DNA from: Megalonaias nervosa
Taxonomy: Eukaryota > Mollusca > Bivalvia > Unionida > Unionidae
NCBI GenBank assembly: GCA_016617855.1
Contig: JAECUM010033315.1
Coordinates: forward strand, 1-64,000
Direction: 5' to 3'
Length of the DNA stretch: 64,000 nucleotides
Shown here: positions 54,001-55,470 of the stretch, piece after piece
Position numbering within the stretch: position 1 is the stretch's first letter
How the letters are laid out: each line of letters opens with the position of its first letter
Notes under the pieces: model-generated
Seen by the model: only the letters and a program-made list of their open reading frames with translations
Database searches by the model: none
What the model was told of the DNA's origin: nothing
Translations under genes and position numbers: made by a program

Positions 54001-55258
54001 CAACAGTACCACACTAAGGTATCCCAGTAGCCCTCTGATCTGACTGAGCCCACATCTACCAACAGTACCACACTAAGGTCAGTAACATGGACATATGCAA
54101 ACGTCTATTTATACAAACTAAATAGGTGTCCCCAGGACAGTTTGGATAGATGTACTAAGATGGTAATGAAATCTTTTCTTGCAGGATTTGTTCAAGGCTG
54201 TAGCACGACAACTCTCTCACAAGTTAGCGAAAGGTACCATTGGTCAGCCCACAAACAAAGGTATTTATAAATTTTTGCATGCTTTTTGTCTGTCTGTCAG
54301 TATGTATGTATGTATGGATAGATGGATGGATGTATGTATGTATGTGAAATGATGCATCCTTGCCCATGTTAGATGTTGCTGTTCAAAATTTTTATATCTT
54401 CCTTTGTTATGGAAGAGTGGTAGAAATCCCTTTAGGCCAATAACATTATGATATATTTAAACAGAGTTTGCATTTAGGGATCTTGTGAAAAAAAATAATT
54501 TTAGAAGCAGCTCTGGTGTACTCTTTCAACTCGGGTATTTGGCTAAAGAGTTGTGAATTTATTTTGATTTTCATGAGAATCAGTTTTCATTGCTTTACAA
54601 ACATGTACATATTTTAGAGCACTTAATTTTCCTGGGTTTTGAGAGGGGTTGTATTGCTTTATTAAAAATTCACTGTTTGTTGGGTCTTTAAATTTGTGGT
54701 TGCTGAAAACCTCCAGCTCCCTAAAAAATTGATACCTCACAAAATGGTAACTCTCTGTTTACAGTATTTGTCATGATTTCACCAAAAATTGTAATTGTAA
54801 ACACTCATTTGGAAATAGAGACTCCAGTCCTGGAGGAAATGAATTTTCTCAAAGTACAGTTACTGTATATACCCACTTATAAGACAAGCCCAACTGCAAA
54901 CATCACATAATGCACCAGCAGATCATTCTCTTTGTAATTTCAATGATTACTCATGACAAACTGCATAGACCCTGATCTGTTGCTGCACTATGCAACAGTA
55001 GATCTGGGTCTGTGCAGTTTGCAGTTGGACTCAACTTATAAGTAATTTTTTAAAACGTTTTATTGATGTAAAGGTGGATAATACACACAAGTAAGTATAT
55101 ATGTAATAATTTTGAGGCAGCTATTTTTATCAATATTATGTTGATTTCATGCCTGAAATTATTTCTTTACAGTGAAAGATGAGGCCAAAAGGATGATCAA
55201 AGAAGTTTTTACAGGTCTCAAGGAGATTAAATCAGAGGTTGATATTCAAAATCTATGA
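5235..55258 (+). CDS. RECQL5: RECQL5, ATP-dependent RecQ-like DNA helicase Q5 (spliced, 11 exons seen, N-terminus missing)
   Basis: Exons: 5235-5890, 8844-9061, 16348-16510, 17802-17884, 27347-27568, 31626-31755, 36977-37102, 39026-40048, 46386-46544, 54185-54260, 55173-55258. With one base from a missing upstream exon they total 2943 nt, an unbroken frame of 980 codons plus stop, and all ten introns are GT-AG. Family knowledge: RECQL5 is a 3'-5' helicase that binds RNA polymerase II and RAD51 and limits transcription-associated and recombination-associated genome instability in the nucleus. Seen here: helicase lobes 1 and 2 (residues 1 to about 340 of this partial protein), Cys-rich RecQ zinc region (about 374-400), acidic/basic linker, KIX-like region (about 531-610), long variable linker with RIKYFF near its end, basic NLS-like segments, and SRI domain (about 905-950). 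KIX and SRI are specific to RECQL5 among RecQ helicases. Human RECQL5 is about 990 residues; about 45 N-terminal residues are absent here. Confidence 0.95.
6769..7300 (+). repeat. Dispersed LTR-like repeat, most complete copy
   Basis: A 532-bp unit that begins TGTTGTGTTCAG and ends GAGTCATAACA, so it has the TG...CA termini typical of LTRs. It contains AATAAA in the shared tract GGGAAATAAATTATTTG, about 80 bp before the end. A second near-full copy lies at 33417-33880, and partial copies at 44820-45036 (+), 13206-13460 (-) and about 12295-12610 (-). ATAT occurs on both sides (6765-6768, 7301-7304), but the copy at 33880 is also followed by ATATGAA, so this may be repeat sequence and not a target duplication. 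No internal gag/pol is attached. Confidence 0.55.
6902..7059 (+). repeat. 79-bp perfect tandem duplication
   Basis: Two identical 79-bp units (6902-6980, 6981-7059) starting ATTCTTGGATATTATAATTG, inside the LTR-like repeat. The other copies of that repeat have a single, more diverged version, so the duplication is specific to this copy and recent. Confidence 0.9.
8139..8690 (+). pseudogene. Penelope-like element relic (linker and GIY-YIG endonuclease region)
   Basis: A decayed coding stretch in shifting frames. It reads [19 protein letters not shown], then a KPY...LKT-like segment, then [18 protein letters not shown] (a GIY-YIG-type core), then [20 protein letters not shown], then QRPTVNRNK and [18 protein letters not shown]. 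This order matches the C-terminal part of Penelope-like retroelements, in which a GIY-YIG nuclease follows the reverse transcriptase. Several stops and frameshifts break it. I did not see the reverse transcriptase upstream, so this is a 3' fragment. A related GIY-YIG-bearing element is the alternative. Confidence 0.65.
8844..9061 (+). CDS. RECQL5: RECQL5 exon B: helicase lobe 2, first part (motifs IV-V)
   Basis: Begins in phase 0 after CGCTTAG and encodes [20 protein letters not shown], then [17 protein letters not shown] and [15 protein letters not shown]. These are the conserved lobe 2 segments of RecQ helicases. It ends with two bases of an Arg codon completed by exon C. The donor GTTTGT is weak; it is supported because exon C resumes at once with FVAHW, which follows NVR in the family. 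The open frame read through the donor stops shortly after. Confidence 0.95.
9062..11680. other. Intron B-C, 5' part: non-coding
   Basis: No coding similarity found. A three-unit repeat of about 31 bp lies at 9511-9603 (ATAACACAATGGTCAGGG), and a short run of CAATGTTCTTTACATAGCC occurs three times at 10738-10790. The rest is AT-rich unique-looking sequence. Confidence 0.5.
9511..9603. repeat. Short tandem repeat, about 31 bp x 3
   Basis: Three imperfect units containing ATAACACAATGGTCAGGG and a CCAC...GTG segment. The following sequence partly inverts the motif (CACCATTGTGCTG). Confidence 0.7.
11681..12275 (+). pseudogene. DIRS-type retrotransposon relic (RT/RNase H region)
   Basis: A decayed pol fragment. 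Readable pieces, in order: [10 protein letters not shown]...GPPLYVP, which fits the end of the [18 protein letters not shown], corresponding to the RNase H TDAS-GWG block; [17 protein letters not shown], matching the family's LHIN-LEM-AV block; and [10 protein letters not shown] followed in another frame by [10 protein letters not shown], matching DN-VV-YL and GGT-S-LC. The order and spacing are those of DIRS-like tyrosine-recombinase retroelements. Multiple stops and frame changes make it a relic. It is separate from the DIRS relic at 47400-50660. Confidence 0.65.
12295..12610 (-). repeat. LTR-like repeat, diverged minus-strand copy
   Basis: On the minus strand this stretch repeats the order of the 6769-7300 family: TTGGATTATATTCACAAACC, a poly-pyrimidine tract, CTAGGGAAATAAATTTTG, CAAAGCTTGTTGA, TCTTTTCTCTTGTTATTTC, then a diverged end. 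It is more degraded than the + strand copies and its limits are approximate. Confidence 0.45.
12611..13205. other. Intron B-C, non-coding stretch between LTR-like copies
   Basis: No coding similarity or repeat structure that I can recognise. Confidence 0.4.
13206..13460 (-). repeat. LTR-like repeat, partial minus-strand copy
   Basis: On the minus strand it reads GTGATACATCAAGACTATTG, TTGGAATACCTGATACTTTT, GACTTATGATAGAACTTTTA, then AAACAAATTAATTG, TTTACAAAACTTGTTTG, CTGTTACTTAGCTTATGACC and ends TTACA. These match the 33417-33880 copy in order. The distal (TG) end is not recognisable. Confidence 0.6.
13915..14102. repeat. 92-bp tandem duplication
   Basis: Two near-identical units starting CTTTATGGAAAGYGGCATG, 92 bp apart (13915 and 14007), each running to GGCTGACTTTTTTCTTT. 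Only a handful of bases differ. Confidence 0.85.
14140..14480 (+). repeat. Foldback-like repeat, partial copy
   Basis: Shares three blocks in the same order with the copy at 37645-38165: CCAGTGAATTTTGATGGCAAG, GCATTCCCTCC...CTGTTA..TATTC, and TATGATTGGGGAAGG followed by GCAAATTTTATAGTAA. The CCCATGGTATA block is shared with the 15605 copy. The inverted 3' arm is not seen here, so the copy is truncated. Confidence 0.5.
14481..15604. other. Intron B-C, non-coding with a short degenerate repeat
   Basis: Contains about four partial units at 15104-15285 built on ACATGCTCAGAGAAAGGAGT, AGTTCCATT and CCTTGAGTTG. The remainder shows no coding similarity. Confidence 0.5.
15605..16065 (+). repeat. Foldback-like element copy
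   Basis: 5' arm at 15655-15760: TGCTAATGTGATTGGGAAAT, AGTAAATTAATTTTCTCAGA, ATTCAATCACTTTAC. The 3' arm at 16005-16065 (TTAGTGTCATTGAGTAAGTA, AAACATAGTTTACAATATTT) is the approximate reverse complement of the second half of the 5' arm. The 5' arm is itself a shorter palindrome (ATGTGATTGGG ... TCAATCACTTT). A CCCTCCCACACCTCCCAGCA block lies between the arms and recurs in the 50690-51155 copy. No open frame is carried. A non-autonomous foldback or MITE-like element is the best reading. Confidence 0.6.
16348..16510 (+). CDS. RECQL5: RECQL5 exon C: helicase motif VI
   Basis: Starts after AACTACAG by completing the Arg codon and reads [20 protein letters not shown] followed by [20 protein letters not shown] and [21 protein letters not shown] is motif VI, which carries the arginine finger that contacts ATP, and SRPDRE is the family-typical end of lobe 2. 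It ends in phase 0 before GTTAGT. The open frame reads on into the intron, so the donor is chosen by continuity with exon D. Confidence 0.93.
16511..17801. other. Intron C-D
   Basis: No coding sequence. The stretch 16985-17560 contains phrases such as GATCTCCTAAACTACTTGGA, GAAACTTTACACACACATTC and CAATATGGCAGCCATGTTGA that resemble the degenerate repeats at 58040-59030. The rest is AT-rich and featureless. Confidence 0.45.
17802..17884 (+). CDS. RECQL5: RECQL5 exon D: link from helicase core to zinc region
   Basis: Phase 0 start after TTCTAG. Encodes [20 protein letters not shown] then VKFCVDV and two bases of an Arg codon, ending before GTGAGA. In the family this helix leads from lobe 2 into the zinc-binding subdomain (human has FDALVTFCEE at the same place). 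This 83-nt exon is too short to be found as an open frame. It was located by the splice sites and by the alignment gap between exons C and E. Confidence 0.92.
17885..19126. repeat. Degenerate tandem repeats downstream of exon D
   Basis: First, two copies of about 115 bp (17980-18220) share TCATTTAAAAAGAACA, ATTTATCAAATTATATA and CATGGACTCTTTCC. Then about five degenerate units of roughly 170 bp (18230-19110) share GGTCAAGGTCA, GGTTAAAGCTTTC and AGACAATTAATTCTGT-like phrases. Divergence is high, so period and limits are approximate. No coding sequence. Confidence 0.55.
19133..20434. mobile_element. TIR DNA transposon relic with 6-bp target duplication
   Basis: The left end is CAGAGATGCTCCTAGG; the right end read inward on the other strand is CAGAGATGCTCCCAGG (15 of 16 identical). 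ATGCTT directly flanks both ends (19127-19132 and 20435-20440), giving a 6-bp target duplication. The 1302-bp interior is AT-rich and has partial open frames on the + strand: 19392-19661 (containing [19 protein letters not shown]), 19873-20061 (containing [20 protein letters not shown]) and 20178-20435. I recognise no transposase. A 6-bp duplication is known for Polinton/Maverick elements, among others, but neither the termini nor the frames let me assign a superfamily. Confidence 0.7.
20441..21870. other. Intron D-E, non-coding stretch
   Basis: AT-rich sequence with no recognised coding similarity or repeat. Short overlapping open frames around 21390-21766 look like chance. Confidence 0.45.
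21879..22375 (-). pseudogene. Unidentified minus-strand open frame with one internal stop
   Basis: On the minus strand a single frame runs from a stop near 22375 to 21879, about 165 codons, interrupted only by one TGA at 22077-22079. The product includes [20 protein letters not shown], then [20 protein letters not shown], then after the stop a Lys-rich tail ([20 protein letters not shown]). I do not recognise the family. In DNA this AT-rich, an open stretch of that length with one stop is uncommon, so a decayed gene or retrotransposed fragment is possible. It could still be chance. Confidence 0.3.
22660..22999 (-). mobile_element. tRNA-derived SINE, full-length copy
   Basis: On the minus strand: GACCACTTTGGTGGCCTAAG (A-box region), GGGTTCGAACCCG region (B box; the plus strand reads GGGTTCGAACCCGTG), a conserved body with TTAATGCTGAG on the plus strand, and a 3' microsatellite tail of (TG)n plus (AG)n at 22660-22690. 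The tRNA-like head ends exactly where the 41-bp tandem array begins at 23000. Confidence 0.88.
23000..23316. repeat. Minisatellite, about 41 bp x 8
   Basis: Units start AGACTTGCAGAGAAAAAAGT and continue CCAGAGAAATSWTGGGTCAGG. They alternate between subtypes with ...AAAAAGTCCAGAG, ...AAAATTCCAGAGC and ...AAACAGTCCACAG. The open frames across it (22891-23376, 22994-23458, 23004-23348) are all open because of the repeat and are not genes. The array abuts the 5' end of the adjoining SINE. Confidence 0.9.
24701..25361 (+). pseudogene. Transposase-like zinc-finger ORF interrupted by a SINE
   Basis: An ATG at 24702 opens [20 protein letters not shown], then a stop, then a stretch ending HAFYKIC at 24840. 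After the SINE and one copy of the 11-bp duplication, the frame resumes [20 protein letters not shown], then [20 protein letters not shown] and a terminal stop after KFQKCK. The pattern C-x-x-C (first Cys now Tyr), a G--DL--H--T--H block and IESFF is the N-terminal finger found in many hAT-like transposases. The rest of a transposase does not follow, so this is a relic or a domain-only fragment. Confidence 0.55.
24841..25162 (+). mobile_element. tRNA-derived SINE with 11-bp target duplication
   Basis: The cleanest copy. It starts GACCGCTCCGGTGGCCTAGT (A box TGGCCTAGTGG), has B box GGTTCGAACCC near 24895, a body with CATTAAGAGGTTAGTGTTAG and GACATCATGCCACATGTCTG, and a (CA)n tail. ACAAAATATGC flanks it at 24830-24840 and 25163-25173. 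Length is 322 bp. The conserved central body beyond the tRNA head suggests a domain-bearing SINE (V-SINE-like families are known in molluscs); that assignment is inference. Confidence 0.93.
25705..26310 (+). pseudogene. hAT/ZBED-type transposase relic (BED zinc finger and start of catalytic domain)
   Basis: From the ATG at 25705: KNPRAEISV, a TAG where the BED finger's Trp is expected, [20 protein letters not shown] then [20 protein letters not shown] and CHHP. This is a BED finger: C-x2-C followed by H-x4-H. Further on, in shifting frames, come [44 protein letters not shown] and VVLTTDS. These match the start of the ZBED/hAT catalytic region, where TTDSWTS is usual. Several stops and shifts are present and the C-terminal dimerisation region is absent. 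Confidence 0.7.
26311..27346. other. Intron D-E, 3' part
   Basis: No coding similarity or repeat recognised. The stretch ends in the acceptor TTTTTCTGATACAG used by exon E. Confidence 0.5.
27347..27568 (+). CDS. RECQL5: RECQL5 exon E: RecQ zinc-binding region
   Basis: Completes the Arg codon from exon D and reads [20 protein letters not shown] then [33 protein letters not shown] and [10 protein letters not shown]. The four Cys of the RecQ zinc site are C in CRH and C, C, C in DCGSQCDAC, aligned with human GCRH and CAKGCDHC. The site is structural and needed for DNA binding in the family. Downstream lies an acidic stretch (EDGNDDD) and a Gly/Arg patch. The exon ends with two bases of an Arg codon at the donor GTAATA. 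Its 3' half and donor are the source of the duplicated array just downstream. Confidence 0.94.
27636..27760 (+). pseudogene. Decayed tandem duplicate of the 3' half of RECQL5 exon E
   Basis: Starting AGCCACAAAGTGTTTCAAAG, the sequence follows exon E from 27424 (AGCCGCAAAGTGTTGAGAAA) block by block: the CTTCAGAAGGGCATATACAC region (here CTTCAGGAGGCCACATACAC), CCATGAGCCAGAGAAAAGG (here CCATCAGCAAGAGGAAAGG), and GATGATGACATGTATGGAGG (here GATGATGACGTGTACAGAAG). It loses about 20 bp after GGTGGAGG and runs on through the donor position (TATAAAGGTTATACCATAAC). The frame is not maintained, so it is a pseudo-exon. Confidence 0.85.
27720..28755 (+). repeat. Exon-junction minisatellite, about 56 bp x 18
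   Basis: About 18 units of roughly 56 bp, consensus AACATGTACAGAGGGAGGTG, TATAGATGCCTAAAGG, TTGTACAGTAACACAGGCCT. The unit corresponds to the end of exon E plus the first intron bases (ACATGTATGGAGGGGGACG, TAGGGGTGCTAAAAGG, TAATACAATAACCCATGCC). Most units keep AAAGGTTRTAC at the place of the real donor. A larger block is itself repeated: about 28318-28440 and 28497-28630 share TAGCACACTACTATCATGTA and the following two units. Confidence 0.92.
28756..31370. other. Intron E-F, middle: non-coding with short and degenerate repeats
   Basis: At 29575-29715 a phrase with GAAAGCATG, TTTGGGCAAATATTAA and CATTACAGTC occurs three times. At 30115-30265 a 58-bp unit (ACTCCCCTTAAGAAGCTTGA, AACATTTTGCAGGGCTATT) occurs about 2.6 times. 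From 30270 to 31000 there are degenerate units of about 180 bp with GAGTTATTGCCC, TGAAACTTGG and TGACAAATT phrases that recur at 57860-58000 and 59500-59960. No coding sequence seen. Confidence 0.5.
31371..31543. repeat. Palindromic MITE-like repeat, diverged copy
   Basis: Begins GCAGACTGCACAGACCCAGA and ends GTTTGCAGTGGGACTTGACT followed by TATAA. The order and inverted relation match the clearer hairpin at 54861-55043. Internal sequence is longer and diverged. A (TA)n microsatellite follows at 31542-31568. Confidence 0.45.
31626..31755 (+). CDS. RECQL5: RECQL5 exon F: charged linker
   Basis: Completes the Arg codon, then [20 protein letters not shown] and [27 protein letters not shown] aligns with human KREWN at the same place. 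The segment is acidic then basic and probably helical or disordered. The donor is placed at GGT|GTATGT (31756) and not at the overlapping GAG|GTGTAT, because only the former joins exon G in the frame that gives GSAEQ...[10 protein letters not shown]. Confidence 0.9.
31756..31844. other. Intron F-G, start
   Basis: Short non-coding stretch between the exon F donor and the tandem array. Confidence 0.5.
31845..32215. repeat. Minisatellite, about 42 bp x 8
   Basis: Units contain CAGTATGGTGAGACATTGGT and TTCTTTTCTGACAGTGACAG with variable middles. The minus-strand open frames over it (31771-32286 and 31904-32086) arise from the repeat and are not genes. It begins about 90 bp after the exon F donor. 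Confidence 0.85.
32216..33416. other. Intron F-G, non-coding stretch
   Basis: No repeat or family recognised. A short frame at 32673-32885 includes HCPQCICKF...HHC, a Cys/His pattern that is suggestive but unsupported by any flanking domain. Confidence 0.4.
33417..33880 (+). repeat. LTR-like repeat, second near-full copy
   Basis: Begins TGTTGTGTTCAG and ends GAGTCGTAACA, like the copy at 6769-7300, with the same internal blocks (GTGATACATCAAAAGACTGT, GGAATACCACTGGAATTC, GATTTGATTCACAATACTGT, TAGAGAAATAAATTATTTG). It has a single version of the segment duplicated in the first copy. There is no clear target duplication. Confidence 0.6.
33889..34090. repeat. Tandem repeat, about 43 bp x 4-5
   Basis: Units contain AGTACCTCATGGTTGTTGGA, TTAGGCCATATGTGTGCAA. 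It starts a few bases after the end of the LTR-like copy. Confidence 0.8.
34091..34574. other. Intron F-G, non-coding stretch
   Basis: Nothing recognised. Confidence 0.4.
34575..36245. repeat. Degenerate long-unit repeats with an inner 50-bp array
   Basis: Units of roughly 200 bp recur with ATTAATGAGGTGATCTTGCA, TCTGATTGGCTGAGCTTGTT and TTTGATCAAACTTGGAAT phrases. Inside, 34975-35330 is a tighter array of about six 50-bp units (GACTTGGAATACATACTTAT, ATAATTACAATCTTGTACAA). Divergence elsewhere is high and limits are approximate. Confidence 0.65.
36246..36976. other. Intron F-G, 3' end
   Basis: No repeat or coding similarity recognised. It ends in the acceptor TTTTACCACAG used by exon G. Confidence 0.5.
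36977..37102 (+). CDS. RECQL5: RECQL5 exon G: conserved FIPPD motif and approach to the KIX region
   Basis: Encodes [20 protein letters not shown] then [22 protein letters not shown] and ends in phase 0 before GTGAGA. Human RECQL5 has [20 protein letters not shown] followed by PRLTVK at this place, an unusually well conserved run outside the helicase core. The family's KIX-like region, which contacts RNA polymerase II, starts around here. Confidence 0.94.
37103..37644. other. Intron G-H, 5' part
   Basis: Nothing recognised as coding or repeated. Confidence 0.4.
37645..38165 (+). repeat. Foldback-like element copy
   Basis: 5' arm at about 37830-37915: TGTTAATGTGATTGGGAATG, AAAGCAAATTTTATAGTAAA, TGTACCCAGTCACATTAC. 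3' arm at 38092-38162: TGTTAATGTGATCAGGTAAG, AATTTACTCTAAAATTTGCT, which is the reverse complement of the 5' arm with scattered mismatches. Upstream blocks match the copy at 14140. No coding content. Confidence 0.6.
38166..39025. other. Intron G-H, 3' part
   Basis: Nothing recognised. It ends in AAAATTTTCCAG, the acceptor of exon H. Confidence 0.45.
39026..40048 (+). CDS. RECQL5: RECQL5 exon H: KIX-like region and long variable linker
   Basis: The largest exon (341 codons). It opens [20 protein letters not shown] and continues to [20 protein letters not shown], aligning with human AREHCLRLLEEALSSN and AKVANLYKASVLKKVADI: the KIX-like domain that binds RNA polymerase II. About 230 residues rich in Ser, Thr, Asp, Glu and Asn follow with no domain, as in human where this region is disordered and poorly conserved. 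Near the end, [20 protein letters not shown] resembles the human segment with SIARFF, reported as a RAD51-binding BRC-variant motif; this equivalence is inferred. It ends with GRKRPAEST (NLS-like) before GTAATA. Confidence 0.93.
40049..40189. other. Intron H-I, start
   Basis: Short AT-rich stretch between the donor and the tandem array. Confidence 0.5.
40190..41640. repeat. Minisatellite, about 28-30 bp, some 45 units, interrupted by a SINE
   Basis: Unit CATTCAGGTGTACATAGGGT then TCACACTGTG, with variants (TTTACATATGGTCACACTG) that alternate in the 3' half. It begins about 150 bp after the exon H donor. A SINE copy sits inside at 41101-41312. Open frames with [13 protein letters not shown] repeats are a consequence of the period and are not genes. 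Confidence 0.92.
41101..41312 (+). mobile_element. tRNA-derived SINE, 5'-truncated, inserted in a minisatellite
   Basis: Starts within the body at CCTCGCTTGGCGCTCAGCAT, so the tRNA-like head is missing, and ends with a (CA)n tail. CATATTCAGG flanks it at 41091-41100 and 41313-41322. It is also part of the minisatellite unit, but its exact position fits a target duplication. The 5' truncation supports LINE-driven insertion. Confidence 0.9.
41690..42005. repeat. Minisatellite, about 28 bp x 11
   Basis: Unit TGTTGTTAGCTCAACATCAT then TAGGACCA with variants (TTACCCCAACATC). It lies directly after the previous array, with about 50 bp between them. Confidence 0.88.
42006..42768. other. Intron H-I, non-coding stretch
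   Basis: Nothing recognised. Confidence 0.4.
42769..43090 (-). mobile_element. tRNA-derived SINE, full-length minus-strand copy
   Basis: On the minus strand it starts GACCACTCTGGTGGCCTAGT, keeps the A box, has a mutated B box, has the shared body (plus strand CCTAACACTAACCTCTTAAT) and ends in a short (CA)n tail. TGAAAATTTT upstream and TTGAAAACTTG downstream may be a decayed target duplication. Confidence 0.88.
43091..44819. other. Intron H-I, non-coding stretch
   Basis: Nothing recognised. The open frame at 43874-44089 has no family resemblance. Confidence 0.4.
44820..45036 (+). repeat. LTR-like repeat, 3' part only
   Basis: Matches the 3' half of the 6769-7300 family: CATTCAGTATTGGAATTCAT, GACTGGTGATAGAACTTTTA, GGATTTAATTCACAATACTG, TAGGGAAATAAATTACTTAA, CTGTTACGTAGTTTAAGACC. 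The last few bases differ from the other copies (GATTTGAAACA). Confidence 0.6.
45335..46060. repeat. Minisatellite, 27 bp, about 27 units
   Basis: Unit TCCATGTACCTCAACTCTCC then CTTCAAA or CATCATA. Because 27 is a multiple of three, all three + frames and one minus frame stay open for long stretches (for example 45311-46093, 260 codons of an [13 protein letters not shown] repeat). No start context, splice link or family supports a protein. Confidence 0.93.
46386..46544 (+). CDS. RECQL5: RECQL5 exon I: NLS-like stretch and first half of the SRI domain
   Basis: Encodes [20 protein letters not shown] then [33 protein letters not shown]. The second part aligns with human VSLKEAANVVVKCLTPFY and KEGKFASK, the first helices of the Set2-Rpb1-interacting (SRI) domain that binds the phosphorylated RNA polymerase II C-terminal repeat. 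Phase 0 at both ends; donor GTAAAT. A 33-bp array starts almost at once after the donor. Confidence 0.94.
46552..47165. repeat. Minisatellite, 33 bp, about 18 units, next to the exon I donor
   Basis: Unit TTCATACAGGATCTTACATG then TGATATTCTGTAG, with a subtype ending TTATATTGTT; the two subtypes alternate from about 46680 to 46970, making a 66-bp higher-order unit. The first unit begins 8 bp after the exon I donor. Open frames on both strands are due to the period. Confidence 0.92.
47188..47345 (+). mobile_element. tRNA-derived SINE, 5' half only
   Basis: Starts GACCACTCTGGTGGCCTAGT and follows the family to GTTAGGACTGGTTGG, then stops abruptly. A matching 3' end (GATTGTTAAAGCTACATTAA then a short CA tail) lies at 48627-48677. 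DIRS-like sequence and a tandem array sit between the two halves. Confidence 0.85.
47400..47640 (+). pseudogene. DIRS-type retrotransposon relic, end of RT/RNase H polyprotein
   Basis: Readable pieces: [20 protein letters not shown] followed by FSQLRGKMG, and in another frame [17 protein letters not shown]. In DIRS polyproteins the RNase H is followed by a DLFATR-N-KLP-FVSP-PDP-A block and then YAFPP---I-KVL-KI, which these match in order. Frames shift between blocks. Together with the recombinase relic at 49430-50470 it probably marks one old DIRS insertion. Confidence 0.65.
47648..48212. repeat. Minisatellite, about 50 bp x 11
   Basis: Unit GATGTGACATCCAGAGATGC, CAACACTAGAGTAATCCTAA, TTGCCCATCT, with variant TTGCCTGTCT in the 5' half. 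It begins directly after the DIRS polyprotein relic. Confidence 0.92.
48213..48626. other. Intron I-J, non-coding stretch between array and SINE tail
   Basis: Nothing recognised; a short open frame at 48254-48451 has no family resemblance. Confidence 0.4.
48627..48677 (+). mobile_element. SINE 3' tail fragment
   Basis: GACTGGAAGATTGTTAAAGC and TACATTAAAAATCCAAATCA then CACACA match the last 50 bp of the SINE family seen at 24841-25162. It is in the same orientation as the 5' half at 47188-47345. Confidence 0.8.
48678..49429. other. Intron I-J, non-coding stretch before the recombinase relic
   Basis: No confident similarity. It may include decayed DIRS sequence between the polyprotein and recombinase relics. 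Confidence 0.35.
49430..50660 (+). pseudogene. DIRS-type tyrosine recombinase relic
   Basis: Decayed blocks in DIRS recombinase order: [20 protein letters not shown] then [27 protein letters not shown] then [14 protein letters not shown] (core-binding domain); [25 protein letters not shown] (region of the first catalytic Arg); MQFHYEG and [29 protein letters not shown] then VAWLKGV; and [20 protein letters not shown] then DMAS (region of the catalytic Tyr). Such enzymes integrate circular retroelement DNA by site-specific recombination. At least six stops or frame changes make it non-functional. The 3' limit is approximate. Confidence 0.75.
50690..51155 (+). repeat. Foldback-like element copy with (TA)n inside
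   Basis: 5' arm: TGTTAATTTGATTGGGTAAT, TAGTAAATTGTATTTCTCCA, ATCCGACCACATTAC. 3' arm at about 51105-51155: GGGATCAGATATGTATTTTC, AGAGAAACATAGTTTATTTT, AAAATTTCCC, an approximate inverted copy. The inter-arm block CCCTCCCACCCTTCCCAGCA is shared with the 15605 copy. A (TA)n microsatellite occupies 50956-51031. Confidence 0.6.
50956..51031. repeat. (TA)n microsatellite
   Basis: About 38 TA dinucleotides, interrupted once by CATACA. Confidence 0.95.
51431..51716 (-). mobile_element. tRNA-derived SINE, minus-strand copy lacking its CA tail
   Basis: Plus strand reads AGTAGCTTTAACAATTTTTC to CTAACCACTAGGCTACTGG. A and B boxes are recognisable (plus strand CAGGGTTCAAACCCACGACC). The distal (CA)n is absent: poly-T lies where it should be. 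Confidence 0.88.
51717..52844. other. Intron I-J, non-coding stretch
   Basis: Apart from a short TTTATACATTTGTACCCATG repetition at 51945-52030, nothing recognised. Confidence 0.4.
52845..53100. repeat. Tandem repeat, about 46 bp x 5
   Basis: Units contain TTTGGTGGAGCATTGGTTAC, TTTCATTCAAATGACCAATT, AATTAA. The last units are degraded. Confidence 0.85.
53310..54078. repeat. Minisatellite, 59 bp x 13
   Basis: Unit AAGGTATCCCAATAGCCCTC, TGATCTGACTGAGCCCACAT, CTACCAACAGTACCACACT. Units differ at only a few positions, so it is young or homogenised. It ends about 105 bp before exon J. Confidence 0.95.
54185..54260 (+). CDS. RECQL5: RECQL5 exon J: second half of the SRI domain
   Basis: Encodes [20 protein letters not shown] then QPTNK and one base of the next codon, between TTTTCTTGCAG and GTATTT. 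It continues exon I without a gap: human reads ELFKGFARHLSHLLTQ here. This short 76-nt exon was found by alignment and splice sites. Confidence 0.94.
54261..54860. other. Intron J-K, 5' part
   Basis: Contains a short GTAT/GATG microsatellite at 54299-54345; otherwise nothing recognised. Confidence 0.45.
54861..55043. mobile_element. Palindromic MITE-like element
   Basis: Left end ACTTATAAGACAAGCCCAAC then TGCAAAC; right end read inward on the other strand ACTTATAAGTTGAGTCCAAC then TGCAAACTGCACAGACCC. Nested inside is a second inverted pair (CTGCATAGACCCTGATCTGT and, inverted, CTGCACAGACCCAGATCTAC). The whole 180 bp could fold into one hairpin. No coding content. A related, looser copy lies at 31371-31543. 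Confidence 0.7.
55173..55258 (+). CDS. RECQL5: RECQL5 exon K: C-terminus and stop
   Basis: Completes a Val codon and encodes [20 protein letters not shown] then SEVDIQNL and TGA at 55256-55258. Human has VKEEAQNLIRHFFHG here, which includes a PCNA-interacting motif (QNLIRHFF). In this protein the aligned residues are KRMIKEVF, so the leading Gln and the double Phe are not kept. The SRI end helix is otherwise conserved. Confidence 0.94.
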
Positions 55259-55470
55259 AGACCAATATCATCCTATGGAATAACCAGCTAACAAAAGGGT
55301 CTGTTAGCAAATGATAGTACTTTTTCTGTACAAGGAACTTGCTGAGACAATTAGGTTGACTTGATGTTCAGGTTTAATAAACAAATGGCATCCTCTTGCA
55401 TCTGGACCTGTGCATTATGTGCCTGCTTACGAAAAGTTAATGTGAATAAATTTTTTGTTTATATTGTCAA
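55259..55470 (+). terminator. RECQL5: RECQL5 3'UTR with polyadenylation signals
   Basis: AATAAA occurs at 55376-55381 (TTTAATAAACAAATGG) and at 55445-55450 (GTGAATAAATTTTT), the second followed by a T-rich stretch. Either could serve as the poly(A) signal. No transcript data are available to choose. Confidence 0.6.
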
